This document shows, one piece after another, positions 8,055 to 16,986 of a stretch of 64,000 nt of DNA. A program made the translations under genes and the position numbers. The stretch comes from Streptomyces parvulus (lineage in GTDB: Bacteria; Actinomycetota; Actinomycetes; Streptomycetales; Streptomycetaceae). The DNA lies in NCBI RefSeq assembly GCF_014648855.1, contig NZ_BMRX01000007.1, positions 62,001 through 126,000 of the forward strand, given 5' to 3'. Under the pieces are notes generated by a model. It did no database searches, had not been told where the DNA came from, and worked only from the letters and a program-made list of their open reading frames with translations. Every line of letters begins with the position of its first letter. The first letter of the stretch is position 1.

Positions 8055-8953
8055 GCGCCGGCTCCGTCGCGTGCGGGGCGCCCGAGCGCGGCCAGGACGT
8101 GCCGCGCCGTCTCGGTGGGGGTGCTGCCGACCCGGACGCCGGCCGCCTCCAGTGCGGCCCGCTTCGCCCGCGCGGTGCCGGAGGAGCCGGAGACGATGGC
8201 GCCGGCGTGTCCCATGGTCCGGCCCTCGGGTGCGGTGAACCCGGCGATGTAGCCGACGACGGGCTTGGTGACGTGGTCGCGGATGTAGTCGGCCGCGCGC
8301 TCCTCGGCGTCGCCGCCGATCTCGCCGATGAGGACGACGAGTTCGGTGTCCGGGTCGTCCTCGAAGGCGGCGAGGCAGTCGATGTGGGTGGTGCCGACGA
8401 CGGGGTCGCCGCCGATGCCCACACAGGTGGAGAAGCCGACCTCGCGCAGCTCGTACATCAGCTGGTAGGTGAGGGTGCCGGACTTGGAGACCAGGCCGAC
8501 GGGGCCCGGCTTGGTGATGTCGGGCGGGATGATGCCCGCGTTGGACTGCCCCGGGCTGATCAGGCCGGGGCAGTTGGGGCCGACGACGCGGGTGCCGCGT
8601 GCCTTCGCGTGGGCGGTGAACGCGACGGAGTCGTGGACGGGGATGCCCTCGGTGATGACGACGGCCAGGCCGATGCCGGCGTCGGCCGCCTCGGTCACCG
8701 CGGCCTTGGCGAAGGCGGGCGGGACGAAGACGACGGTGACGTCGGCGCCGGTGCGTTCGACGCCCTCGCGCACCGAGCCGAAGACCGGTACGGAGCGTTC
8801 GCCGAAGTCGACGGTGCGGCCGGCCTTGCGCGGGTTGACGCCGCCGACGACGTCGGTGCCGGCGGCCAGCATCCGGCGGGTGTGCTTCATGCCCTCGGCG
8901 CCGGTCATGCCCTGGACGAGGACCTTGCTCTCCTTGGTGAGGTGGATCGCCAT
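8051..8953 (-). CDS. sucD: Succinyl-CoA synthetase alpha-like subunit (NDP-forming acyl-CoA ligase)
   Basis: A 300-residue protein matching SucD over its full length: N-terminal CoA-binding Rossmann fold ([11 protein letters not shown]), [11 protein letters not shown] near 125-135, and the phosphohistidine loop [13 protein letters not shown] with His249. It pairs with the SucC-like gene 38 bp upstream, and its stop overlaps the ALDH start. A primary TCA-cycle enzyme would not normally be embedded with an ALDH opposite oxalate genes, so this is probably a paralogue charging oxalate or another short dicarboxylate or acid with CoA. The symbol denotes family, not proven substrate. Confidence 0.85.
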   Translation of the reverse strand: MAIHLTKESKVLVQGMTGAEGMKHTRRMLAAGTDVVGGVNPRKAGRTVDFGERSVPVFGSVREGVERTGADVTVVFVPPAFAKAAVTEAADAGIGLAVVITEGIPVHDSVAFTAHAKARGTRVVGPNCPGLISPGQSNAGIIPPDITKPGPVGLVSKSGTLTYQLMYELREVGFSTCVGIGGDPVVGTTHIDCLAAFEDDPDTELVVLIGEIGGDAEERAADYIRDHVTKPVVGYIAGFTAPEGRTMGHAGAIVSGSSGTARAKRAALEAAGVRVGSTPTETARHVLAALGRPARDGAGA

Positions 8954-8991
8954 GTCGTCCTGTCTCCTTTTCTGGGTTCCCGGGTTCCCGG

Positions 8992-10134
8992 CTATCCGGC
9001 GGTGGGCGCCGCGGTGGCGTGGCGGGCGGCACGGCTCGCGGCGCCGTCCATGGTGGTGGCCTGTTCGACCAGGGGATGGGCGCGCGCGTCGAGCAGGGCC
9101 CGGCCGCGGGCGGCGCTGTTCCCGTCGAGGCGTACGACGATCGGTTTGGTCGGCCGGACCTCGTCCAGGGCGCGGACGATGCCGTCGGCGACCGCGTCGC
9201 AGGCGGTGATGCCGCCGAAGACGTTGACGAGTACGGACTTCACGGCGGGGTCGGAGAGGACGACGGACAGTCCGTCGGCCATGACCCGGGCGGAGGCGCC
9301 GCCGCCGATGTCCAGGAAGTTGGCGGGCCGGGCGCCGCAGCCGGCGACGACGTCGAGCGTCGACATGACCAGTCCGGCGCCGTTGCCGATGACGCCGACC
9401 TCGCCGTCGAGCTTGACGTAGTTGAGGCCCTTCGCGGCGGCCCGGGCCTCCAGCGGGTCGGCGGCCGTGGCGTGCCGCTCACCCCAACGGGTCTGGCGGA
9501 AGAGGGCGTTGTCGTCCAGGGTGACCTTGCCGTCGAGGGCCACGATCCGGCCGTCGACGGTCCTGACGAGCGGGTTGACCTCGACCAGCAGGGCGTCCTC
9601 GCGGACCAGCACCTGCCAGAGGCGGACGAGGACGTCGACGCTCTGCGGGGGCAGCCCGGCGGCGTCCGCGATGCGCACCGCCGTCGGCGTGGTGAGGCCG
9701 GCTGCCGGGTCGACGGGGACGCGGACCACGGCCTCGGGCCGCTCGGCGGCGACCTCCTCGATCTCCGTGCCGCCCTCGGCCGACGCGACGGCGAGGAAGC
9801 CGCCGGCCGCGCGGTCCAGGACGTAGGAGACGTAGAACTCCTGCTGGATGTCGACGGGTTCGGCGAGCATGACCGCCTCGACCCGGTGTCCCTTGATGTC
9901 CATGCCGAGGATGTGCCGGGCGGCCTCCTCGGCCGCGGCCGGGTCGGCGGCGAGCCTGACGCCGCCGGCCTTGCCGCGTCCGCCCGTCTTCACCTGCGCC
10001 TTGACGACGGCGCGGCCGCCGAGTGCGCGGGCGATCTCGCGGGCTCGTGCGGGCGAGTCGGTGACCTCGGCCCTCGGCACCACGATGCCGTGTTCTGCGA
10101 AGAGTTCCCTTGCCTGGTGTTCGTACAGGTCCAT
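8992..10134 (-). CDS. sucC: Succinyl-CoA synthetase beta-like subunit (NDP-forming acyl-CoA ligase)
   Basis: A 380-residue ATP-grasp subunit. It begins [16 protein letters not shown], the standard SucC start, then [18 protein letters not shown] (nucleotide-binding lysine and glycine loop), LVEVNPL near residue 205, and the C-terminal flavodoxin-like domain with LDIGGGA and [14 protein letters not shown] at 10134 follows AGGAG at good spacing; an upstream in-frame start would lengthen the N-terminus beyond the family norm. It is the first gene of the leftward sucCD-ALDH operon. The shared 144-bp promoter region to its right holds the CATACAGT/ACTGTATG dyad, so it is likely co-regulated with the divergent oxalyl-CoA genes. 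Confidence 0.85.
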   Translation of the reverse strand: MDLYEHQARELFAEHGIVVPRAEVTDSPARAREIARALGGRAVVKAQVKTGGRGKAGGVRLAADPAAAEEAARHILGMDIKGHRVEAVMLAEPVDIQQEFYVSYVLDRAAGGFLAVASAEGGTEIEEVAAERPEAVVRVPVDPAAGLTTPTAVRIADAAGLPPQSVDVLVRLWQVLVREDALLVEVNPLVRTVDGRIVALDGKVTLDDNALFRQTRWGERHATAADPLEARAAAKGLNYVKLDGEVGVIGNGAGLVMSTLDVVAGCGARPANFLDIGGGASARVMADGLSVVLSDPAVKSVLVNVFGGITACDAVADGIVRALDEVRPTKPIVVRLDGNSAARGRALLDARAHPLVEQATTMDGAASRAARHATAAPTAG

Positions 10135-10202
10135 TCCGGCTCCTGACTGAAAGTGCCGCACGCCCCCTGGACACCACCCACCGGATGCGGGATAACAAGC
10201 TT

Positions 10203-10226
10203 CATACAGTATTCGTCGACTGTATG
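10203..10226. promoter_or_regulatory. Candidate GntR operator, divergent oxalate promoters
   Basis: CATACAGT and ACTGTATG form a perfect 8-bp inverted repeat with an 8-bp spacer, lying between the sucC-like gene and the oxalyl-CoA decarboxylase gene. The centre carries TTCGTCGAC (10212-10220), which recurs at 41011-41019 and, with one change, at 38249-38257 upstream of the gntR gene. Confidence 0.6.
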
Positions 10227-10278
10227 CAATCTACCGCGAGAGCTCCCCCAACCCCGTGTGAAGGGACAGGACTTCGCC

Positions 10279-11961
10279 ATGCCCGACGGCACCCAGGACG
10301 TCATCTCCGGCGGTCACCTCGTCGCCAAGGCACTCAAGGCCGAGGGCGTCGACCGCATCTACACGCTGTGCGGCGGCCACATCATCGACATCTACGACGG
10401 CTGCGTCGACGAGGGCATCGAGGTCGTCGACGTACGCCACGAGCAGGTCGCCGCGCACGCCGCCGACGGCTACGCCCGTATCACCGGCAAGCCCGGCTGC
10501 GCGGTGGTCACCGCCGGCCCCGGGACCACCGACGCCGTCACCGGCGTCGCCAACGCCTTCCGCGCCGAGTCGCCGATGCTGCTGATCGGCGGTCAGGGCG
10601 CGCACAGCCAGCACAAGATGGGGTCGCTCCAGGACCTCCCGCACGTCGACATGATGACGCCGATCACCAAGTTCGCGGCGACCGTGCCGGACACCGCGCG
10701 GGCCGCCGACATGGTGTCGATGGCCTTCCGCGAGTGCTACCACGGCGCGCCCGGCCCCTCCTTCCTGGAGATCCCGCGCGACGTGCTCGACGCCAAGGTC
10801 GCCGTGGAGAAGGCGCGGGTCCCGAGGGCGGGGGCGTACCGCGCCTCGACCCGGTCGGCGGGCGACCCGGACGCGGTCGAGCACCTCGCCGACCTGCTGG
10901 TGCACGCCGAGAAACCGGCCATCCTGCTCGGCAGCCAGGTGTGGACGACCCGCGCGACCGAGGCCGCCGTCGACCTCGTCCGCACCCTCAACGTCCCGGC
11001 GTACATGAACGGCGCCGGCCGCGGCACGCTGCCGCCGGGCGACCCGCACCACTTCCAGCTCTCGCGCCGGTACGCCTTCTCCAACGCCGACGTCATCGTC
11101 ATCGTCGGCACGCCCTTCGACTTCCGGATGGGCTACGGCAAGCGGCTGTCGCCGGACGCGACGGTCGTCCAGATCGACCTCGACTACCGCACCGTGGGCA
11201 AGAACCGCGACATCGACCTCGGGATCGTGGGTGACGCCGGGCTGGTGCTCCGGTCGGTGGCCGAGGCCGCGTCGGGGCGGCTCAACGGGGGCGCGGCCAA
11301 GCGCAAGGAGTGGCTCGACGAGCTGCGCGCGGCGGAGCGGACCGCGCTGGACAAGCGGCTGCCGCAGCTCAGGTCGGACGCCTCCCCCATCCACCCCTAC
11401 CGGCTGGTCAGCGAGATCAACGACTTCCTCACCGAGGACTCGGTGTACATCGGCGACGGCGGCGACATCGTCACCTTCTCCGGGCAGGTCGTGCAGCCCA
11501 AATCACCGGGCCACTGGATGGACCCCGGGCCGCTCGGCACGCTCGGCGTCGGGGTGCCCTTCGTGCTCGCCGCCAAGCAGGCACGGCCCGACAAGGAGGT
11601 GGTCGCCCTCTTCGGCGACGGCGCCTTCTCGCTCACCGGCTGGGACTTCGAGACCCTGGTCCGCTACGACCTGCCCTTCGTCGGCATCGTCGGCAACAAC
11701 TCCTCGATGAACCAGATCCGCTACGGCCAGGCCGCCAAGTACGGCAAGGAGCGCGAGCGGGTCGGCAACACCCTCGGCGACGTGCCCTACGACGAGTTCG
11801 CCCGGATGCTGGGCGGCCACGGCGAGGAGGTCCGCGACCCCGCCGACATCGGCCCGGCCCTCAGGCGCGCCCGGGAGTCCGGCAAGCCGTCCCTGGTCAA
11901 CGTCTGGGTGGACCCGGACACGTACGCCCCCGGAACCATGAACCAGACGATGTACAAGTGA
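10279..11961 (+). CDS. oxc: TPP-dependent enzyme, probable oxalyl-CoA decarboxylase
   Basis: A 560-residue protein with the three-domain acetolactate-synthase/oxalyl-CoA-decarboxylase architecture. The cofactor-activating Glu55 is in DVRHEQVAAH; the TPP/Mg site near residue 450 reads LFGDGAFSLTG and ends GIVGNNSS. Start ATG 10279 follows an AGG eight bases upstream. The formyl-CoA transferase starts 11 bp after its stop, and in known systems the Frc/Oxc pair converts oxalate to oxalyl-CoA, then formyl-CoA and CO2. The specific activity is inferred from this neighbour: the sequence differs noticeably from E. coli Oxc, so another thiamine-dependent lyase of the family cannot be excluded. The dyad upstream suggests GntR control. 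Confidence 0.75.
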   Translation: MPDGTQDVISGGHLVAKALKAEGVDRIYTLCGGHIIDIYDGCVDEGIEVVDVRHEQVAAHAADGYARITGKPGCAVVTAGPGTTDAVTGVANAFRAESPMLLIGGQGAHSQHKMGSLQDLPHVDMMTPITKFAATVPDTARAADMVSMAFRECYHGAPGPSFLEIPRDVLDAKVAVEKARVPRAGAYRASTRSAGDPDAVEHLADLLVHAEKPAILLGSQVWTTRATEAAVDLVRTLNVPAYMNGAGRGTLPPGDPHHFQLSRRYAFSNADVIVIVGTPFDFRMGYGKRLSPDATVVQIDLDYRTVGKNRDIDLGIVGDAGLVLRSVAEAASGRLNGGAAKRKEWLDELRAAERTALDKRLPQLRSDASPIHPYRLVSEINDFLTEDSVYIGDGGDIVTFSGQVVQPKSPGHWMDPGPLGTLGVGVPFVLAAKQARPDKEVVALFGDGAFSLTGWDFETLVRYDLPFVGIVGNNSSMNQIRYGQAAKYGKERERVGNTLGDVPYDEFARMLGGHGEEVRDPADIGPALRRARESGKPSLVNVWVDPDTYAPGTMNQTMYK

Positions 11962-11972
11962 GGTGAAGGCCC

Positions 11973-13205
11973 ATGACAGCCAAGGCTCTTGAGGGCATCC
12001 GCGTCCTGGACATGACGCACGTGCAGTCCGGGCCCTCGGCGACCCAGCTGCTCGCCTGGCTCGGCGCGGACGTCGTCAAGCTGGAGGCGCCGAGCGGCGA
12101 CATCACGCGCAAGCAGCTGCGCGACCTGCCGGACGTCGACTCCCTGTACTTCACGATGCTCAACTGCAACAAGCGGAGCATCACCCTCAACACCAAGACC
12201 GAACGCGGCAAGGACATCCTCACCGAGCTGATCCGGCGCTCCGACGTCATGGTCGAGAACTTCGGACCGGGCGCGGTGGACCGGATGGGCTTCACCTGGG
12301 ACCGCATCCAGGAGATCAATCCACGGATCGTCTACGCCTCCATCAAGGGGTTCGGCGACGGCCCCTACACCGCCTTCAAGGCGTACGAGGTGGTCGCGCA
12401 GGCCATGGGCGGATCCATGTCCACCACCGGCTTCGAGGACGGGCCGCCGCTGGCGACGGGCGCCCAGATCGGGGACTCGGGCACGGGCGTGCACGCGGTG
12501 GCGGGCATCCTCGCCGCGCTGTACCAGCGGGAGCACACCGGGCGCGGGCAGCGGGTGAACGTGGCCATGCAGCACGCGGTGCTCAACCTCTGCCGGGTGA
12601 AGCTGCGCGACCAGCAGCGCCTGACCCACGGTCCCCTCGCCGAATATCCCAACGAGGACTTCGGCGACGAGGTTCCCCGGTCCGGCAACGCGTCCGGCGG
12701 CGGGCAGCCCGGCTGGGCGGTCAAGTGCGCGCCCGGCGGCCCGAACGACTACGTGTACGTCATCGTCCAGCCGGTCGGCTGGCAGCCGCTCAGCGAGCTG
12801 ATCGGCCGGCCAGAGCTGGCCGACGACCCCGAGTGGGCGACGCCGCAGGCGCGGCTGCCGAAGCTGGGCAAGATGTTCCAGCTGATCGAGGAGTGGTCGT
12901 CCACGCTGCCCAAGTGGGAGGTGCTGGAGCGGCTCAACGCCCACAACATCCCGTGCGGGCCGATCCTGTCCACCAAGGAGATCATCGAGGACGCCTCGCT
13001 GGCCGCCAACGAGATGGTCGTGACCGTCCCGCACCCCGAGCGGGGCGAGTTCGTCACCGTCGGGAGCCCGCTGAAGCTCTCCGACTCGCCGGTGCGGGTG
13101 ACCAGTTCACCGCTGCTCGGCGAGCACAACGAAGAGGTGTACGTGGGCGAACTGGGCCTCGGCGACGAGGAACTGCGCCTGCTCAAGTCGAACGGGGTGG
13201 TCTGA
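11973..13205 (+). CDS. frc: Formyl-CoA:oxalate CoA-transferase
   Basis: A 410-residue class III CoA-transferase closely matching E. coli Frc along its whole length, for example [63 protein letters not shown] and LLGEHNEEV. The catalytic aspartate is Asp168 in QIGDSGTG (Asp169 in E. coli). The enzyme moves CoA from formyl-CoA to oxalate, regenerating oxalyl-CoA for the decarboxylase encoded just upstream. The downstream CoA-ligase gene begins immediately after its stop. This is the most secure function in the block and anchors the oxalate interpretation. Confidence 0.95.
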   Translation: MTAKALEGIRVLDMTHVQSGPSATQLLAWLGADVVKLEAPSGDITRKQLRDLPDVDSLYFTMLNCNKRSITLNTKTERGKDILTELIRRSDVMVENFGPGAVDRMGFTWDRIQEINPRIVYASIKGFGDGPYTAFKAYEVVAQAMGGSMSTTGFEDGPPLATGAQIGDSGTGVHAVAGILAALYQREHTGRGQRVNVAMQHAVLNLCRVKLRDQQRLTHGPLAEYPNEDFGDEVPRSGNASGGGQPGWAVKCAPGGPNDYVYVIVQPVGWQPLSELIGRPELADDPEWATPQARLPKLGKMFQLIEEWSSTLPKWEVLERLNAHNIPCGPILSTKEIIEDASLAANEMVVTVPHPERGEFVTVGSPLKLSDSPVRVTSSPLLGEHNEEVYVGELGLGDEELRLLKSNGVV

Positions 13206-13206
13206 C

Positions 13207-15405
13207 GTGATGGCCGAGGACCGGACGGCGCGCGTGCGGGCGCTGCTGGACTCCGTACGGGCCGAGGGGCGCACCGCGCTCACCGCGCCCGAGGGGAAGG
13301 TGCTGGCGGACGCCTACGGGATCGCCGTGCCGGGCGAGCGGCTGGCCCGGGACGTCGAGGAGGCGGTGGCATCGGCGGCGCGCTTCGGCGGGCCGGTGGT
13401 GATGAAGATCGTCTCCCCCGACATCCTCCACAAGACCGACGCGGGCGGTGTGGTCGTCGGCGTGGAGGGGGCGGCGGACGTGCGGGCCGCGTTCCGCCGG
13501 ATCGTCGACAACGCGCGCGCGTACGACGCGTCGGCGCGCATCGAGGGCGTGCAGGTGCAGGAACTGCTGCCGCCCGGCCAAGAGGTCATCGTCGGGGCGG
13601 TGACGGACCCGACGTTCGGCAAGGTGGTGGCCTTCGGCCTCGGCGGCGTGCTCGTCGAGGTGCTCAAGGACGTCACCTTCCGGCTCGCCCCCGTGAGTGC
13701 CGACGAGGCGCTGTCCATGCTGGACTCGATCCGGGCGGCGGAGGTGCTGCGCGGGGTGCGCGGGCAGGCCGGCGTCGACCGGTGGGCGCTGGCCGAGCAG
13801 ATCCGGCGGGTCTCCGAACTCGTCGCCGACTTCCCGGACATCGCCGAGGTGGACCTCAACCCGGTGATCGCCGCGCCCGGGGGCGCGGTCGCCGCCGACA
13901 TCCGGGTCATCCTCGCGACCGGCGCGCCGAAGGAGCGCCGGCGGTACACGCGCGAGGAGATCCTCACCTCCATGCGCCGCCTGATGCAGCCCTCCTCCGT
14001 GGCCGTCATCGGCGCGTCGGCCGAGTCCGGCAAGATCGGCAACTCGGTGATGCGCAACCTCGTCGACGGCGGCTTCGCGGGCGAGATCCACCCGGTTAAC
14101 CCCAGGGCCGATGACATCTTGGGCCGCAAGGCGTACAAGAGTGTCACCGACGTTCCCGGTGAGGTGGATGTGGCGGTCTTCGCGATCCCCGCGCGGTTCG
14201 TGGCGGCGGCGCTGGAGGAGGTGGGGCGCAAGCGGATCCCCAACGCCGTCCTCATCCCCTCCGGCTTCGCGGAGACCGGTGAGCAGGCCCTGCAGGACGA
14301 GATCGTGGCGGTCGCCGAACGGTACGGCGTGCGGCTGCTCGGGCCGAACATCTACGGCTACTACTCGACCTGGCAGGACCTGTGCGCCACGTTCTGCACG
14401 CCGTACGACGTCAAGGGCGGGGTCGCGCTGACCTCGCAGTCGGGCGGGATCGGGATGGCGATCCTGGGCTTCGCGCGGACCACCAGGACGGGCGTGTCGG
14501 CGATCGTCGGCCTGGGCAACAAGTCGGACCTGGACGAGGACGACCTGCTGACCTGGTTCGGCGAGGACCCGCGGACGGAGTGCATCGCGATGCACCTGGA
14601 GGACCTCAAGGACGGGCGCGCCTTCGTCGAGGCCGCGCGGGCGACGGTGCCCAGGAAGCCCGTGGTGGTGCTCAAGGCGGGCCGGACCGCGGCGGGCGCG
14701 AGGGCCGCCGGGTCGCACACCGGGGCGCTCGCCGGGGACGACGCGGTGTACGACGACATCCTCCGGCAGGCGGGCGTCATCCGGGCGCCCGGGCTGAACG
14801 AGATGCTGGAGTACGCGCGCGCGTTGCCGGTGCTCCCCGCCCCCGAGGGCGACAACGTGGTGATCATCACCGGGGCCGGCGGCAGCGGCGTGCTGCTCTC
14901 GGACGCGGTGACGGACAACGGCCTGACGCTGATGGAGATACCGCCGGACCTGGACGAGGCGTTCCGCGCGTTCATCCCGCCGTTCGGGGCGGCGGGCAAC
15001 CCGGTGGACATCACCGGGGGCGAGCCGCCGTCGACGTACGAGGCGACGATCCGGCTGGGTCTGGAGGATCCGCGCATCCACGCTCTGGTCCTCGGCTACT
15101 GGCACACCATCGTCACTCCCCCCATGGCGTTCGCCGAACTCACCGCGCGCGTGGTGGGCGAGTTCCGCGCGCGGGGCGTCGAGAAGCCCGTGGTGGCCTC
15201 CCTGGCCGGCGACGTCGAGGTGGAGGAGGCGTGCCAGTACCTCTTCGAGCACGGGGTCGTGGCCTACCCGTACACGACGGAGAAGCCGGTCGCCGTCCTC
15301 GGGGCGAAGTACCGCTGGGCGCGGGCGGCATCAAGGCTGGGGGCCGCAGGCCCTCCGTCAGGGCGGTGGCGGGAGACGGGCGGGCTCCTGGGGGGCGGTA
15401 CATGA
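13207..15405 (+). CDS. Fused NDP-forming acyl-CoA ligase (beta-alpha order)
   Basis: A 732-residue protein combining both subunits of an ADP-forming acyl-CoA synthetase. Residues 1-235 form an ATP-grasp domain (GGPVVMKIVSPDILHKTDAGG), about 260-390 the CoA-binding Rossmann fold (VAVIGASAESGKIGNSVM), then the flavodoxin-like domains (SQSGGIGMAILGFAR) and the SHTGAL loop with the expected phosphorylated histidine. The ATP-grasp-first order is the reverse of the commonest fused acetate-CoA ligases. Start is GTG 13207 or ATG 13210. It follows frc directly and probably primes the cycle by making oxalyl-CoA or formyl-CoA. A second, two-gene ligase of the same superfamily lies across the divergent promoter. 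Confidence 0.8.
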   Translation: MMAEDRTARVRALLDSVRAEGRTALTAPEGKVLADAYGIAVPGERLARDVEEAVASAARFGGPVVMKIVSPDILHKTDAGGVVVGVEGAADVRAAFRRIVDNARAYDASARIEGVQVQELLPPGQEVIVGAVTDPTFGKVVAFGLGGVLVEVLKDVTFRLAPVSADEALSMLDSIRAAEVLRGVRGQAGVDRWALAEQIRRVSELVADFPDIAEVDLNPVIAAPGGAVAADIRVILATGAPKERRRYTREEILTSMRRLMQPSSVAVIGASAESGKIGNSVMRNLVDGGFAGEIHPVNPRADDILGRKAYKSVTDVPGEVDVAVFAIPARFVAAALEEVGRKRIPNAVLIPSGFAETGEQALQDEIVAVAERYGVRLLGPNIYGYYSTWQDLCATFCTPYDVKGGVALTSQSGGIGMAILGFARTTRTGVSAIVGLGNKSDLDEDDLLTWFGEDPRTECIAMHLEDLKDGRAFVEAARATVPRKPVVVLKAGRTAAGARAAGSHTGALAGDDAVYDDILRQAGVIRAPGLNEMLEYARALPVLPAPEGDNVVIITGAGGSGVLLSDAVTDNGLTLMEIPPDLDEAFRAFIPPFGAAGNPVDITGGEPPSTYEATIRLGLEDPRIHALVLGYWHTIVTPPMAFAELTARVVGEFRARGVEKPVVASLAGDVEVEEACQYLFEHGVVAYPYTTEKPVAVLGAKYRWARAASRLGAAGPPSGRWRETGGLLGGGT

Positions 15406-15422
15406 GGTGAGCCGGCGGGGGG

Positions 15423-15448
15423 CCGGCCGACGGGTGCGCGTCGGCCGG
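15423..15448 (+). terminator. Hairpin between acyl-CoA ligase and OFA transporter
   Basis: CCGGCCGAC (15423-15431) pairs perfectly with GTCGGCCGG (15440-15448) around an 8-nt loop. There is no T run, as usual in Streptomyces. It may partly end the oxc-frc-ligase transcript before the transporter gene 80 bp on. Confidence 0.45.
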
Positions 15449-15527
15449 TCCCGGGACCCGCGCGCGCACGAAAGGCACGGGACAGGGGGCGCTGGCCAGT
15501 TCTTTCGACGCAAGGGGTGCGAACGAC

Positions 15528-16907
15528 ATGACAACCACGGACGTCACACGGGTCGCCGTCCACCGGGAGGTGACCGACCGGAACGGGCGCGTCTACCGGG
15601 TGGGCGAGTCCGACATCGACATCATGGGGCGCAAGCGCAAGTGGATGGTGATCCTGCCCTGGATCGGCATGATGGGCATCTCCTCCGCCGAGTACGCGTT
15701 CGCGTCCGCGGAGGACACGCTCCACGAGGCACACAACTGGTCCAGCGGCAGCATCTACTGGATGATGACCGTCTGGATCTTCTGCCAGGCCGCGGTCGCG
15801 TTTCCGGCCGGGCGCCTGCGGGAGAACGGCAAGCTGCCGGCCCGCTGGGCGATGATGCTGGGCTCGGGCGGCACGCTGCTGGGCTATCTGTCGCTGGCGT
15901 TCGCGCCGCACGTCGTGCTCGCCTTCATCGGCTTCGGCGTCTTCAGCGGCATGGGCGCGGGCATGGTCTACGCGACCTGCGTCAACATGGTCGGCAAGTG
16001 GTACCCGGAGCGCAGGGGCGGCAAGACCGGCTTCGTCAACGGCGGCTTCGCGTACGGTTCGGTGCCGTTCGTCTTCATCTTCCACGGCTACATGGACGGC
16101 TCCAACTTCCGCTGGGTGCTGGTCTCGGCGGGTGTCTTCCTGGCCGCGATGGTGGCCCTGGCCGGCTTCTACTTCCGGGACCCGCCGAAGAACTGGTGGC
16201 CGGCGTCGATCGACCCGCTGAACCCGCCGGACGACCCGCGGGCCCGGCGCTCGCTGGAGAAGAACCCCCCGGCCACCAAGCAGTTCTCCCCGCTGGAGGC
16301 CTGGCGGACCGGCCGGGTGGCGCTGATGTGGTTCTGTCTCGCCTGCACCTCGGGCGTGAACATCTTCGGCATCGCCTTCCAGGTCGACATCGGCGAGGAA
16401 GCCGGCTTCGCGGCCGGGATCGTGGCCACGGCGATGTCGCTGAAGGCGATCGTCAACGGCACCGGGCGCGGGGTCATCGGCTGGCTCTCCGACCTCTACG
16501 GCCGCAAGCAGTGCCTGCTGTACGTGTGCGCCATCCTGGGTCTCGCCCAGTTCGGCATCATCTGGGCAGCCGAGATCCAGAACCTGCCGCTGTTCCTGTT
16601 CTTCTCCGCCGTCTCCGGCTTCGGCGGCGGCGCCATCTTCCCGATGTTCGCGGCGCTGACGGCGGACTACTTCGGCGAGAACAACAACGCCACCAACTAC
16701 GGGATGGTCTACAGCTCCAAGCTCGTCTCGGGTCTGGGCGCGGGCATGGGTGCCGTGGTCGTGGGCGCGTGGGGCTACAACGGGGCGTTCATGCTGGCGG
16801 GCTGCATCTCGATCTTCGCCGGATTCGTGGCGCTGTTCCTGCAGCCGCCGGGACGGCCGGGGAACAAGCGCGTCACGCCCAATCCCCAGCCGCTCGGTGA
16901 GGGGTGA
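15528..16907 (+). CDS. OFA-family MFS transporter (oxalate/formate type)
   Basis: A 459-residue MFS protein of the oxalate:formate antiporter family. A soluble N-terminus of about 35 residues leads to roughly 12 hydrophobic segments; MGAGMVYATCVNMVGKWYPERRGGKTGFVNGGF near residues 143-175 matches the OFA signature around helices 4-5, and VNGTGRGVIGWLSDLYGRK marks the loop between helices 8 and 9. The ribosome site AAGGGGTG precedes the ATG. Its place at the end of the oxc-frc-ligase block suggests oxalate uptake coupled to formate export. A second OFA gene occurs 24 kb away, so the substrates may differ. Confidence 0.85.
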   Translation: MTTTDVTRVAVHREVTDRNGRVYRVGESDIDIMGRKRKWMVILPWIGMMGISSAEYAFASAEDTLHEAHNWSSGSIYWMMTVWIFCQAAVAFPAGRLRENGKLPARWAMMLGSGGTLLGYLSLAFAPHVVLAFIGFGVFSGMGAGMVYATCVNMVGKWYPERRGGKTGFVNGGFAYGSVPFVFIFHGYMDGSNFRWVLVSAGVFLAAMVALAGFYFRDPPKNWWPASIDPLNPPDDPRARRSLEKNPPATKQFSPLEAWRTGRVALMWFCLACTSGVNIFGIAFQVDIGEEAGFAAGIVATAMSLKAIVNGTGRGVIGWLSDLYGRKQCLLYVCAILGLAQFGIIWAAEIQNLPLFLFFSAVSGFGGGAIFPMFAALTADYFGENNNATNYGMVYSSKLVSGLGAGMGAVVVGAWGYNGAFMLAGCISIFAGFVALFLQPPGRPGNKRVTPNPQPLGEG

Positions 16908-16933
16908 CGCGTCCAAGCGCTCCCCTCGCACGC

Positions 16934-16974
16934 ACGGGCGGCCCTTCCCGCGAGCTGCGGGAAGGGCCGCCCGT
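16934..16974. terminator. Strong bidirectional terminator hairpin
   Basis: An 18-bp perfect stem (16934-16951 with 16957-16974) and 5-nt loop sit between the OFA gene and the converging TIM-barrel gene, serving both strands. Confidence 0.85.
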
Positions 16975-16986
16975 CCGTGCCGCGGT

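Noticed and set aside
5946..8252. A 768-codon plus-strand frame across the end of the DUF2254 gene and the ALDH gene
   Set aside because: Out of frame with the clear DUF2254 protein and antisense to an ALDH with intact catalytic residues; no family resemblance.
8051..10134. sucCD as the primary TCA-cycle succinyl-CoA synthetase
   Set aside because: The family match is clear, but coupling to an ALDH and location opposite oxalate genes point to a paralogue. The housekeeping role is not supported, though it cannot be excluded from sequence alone.
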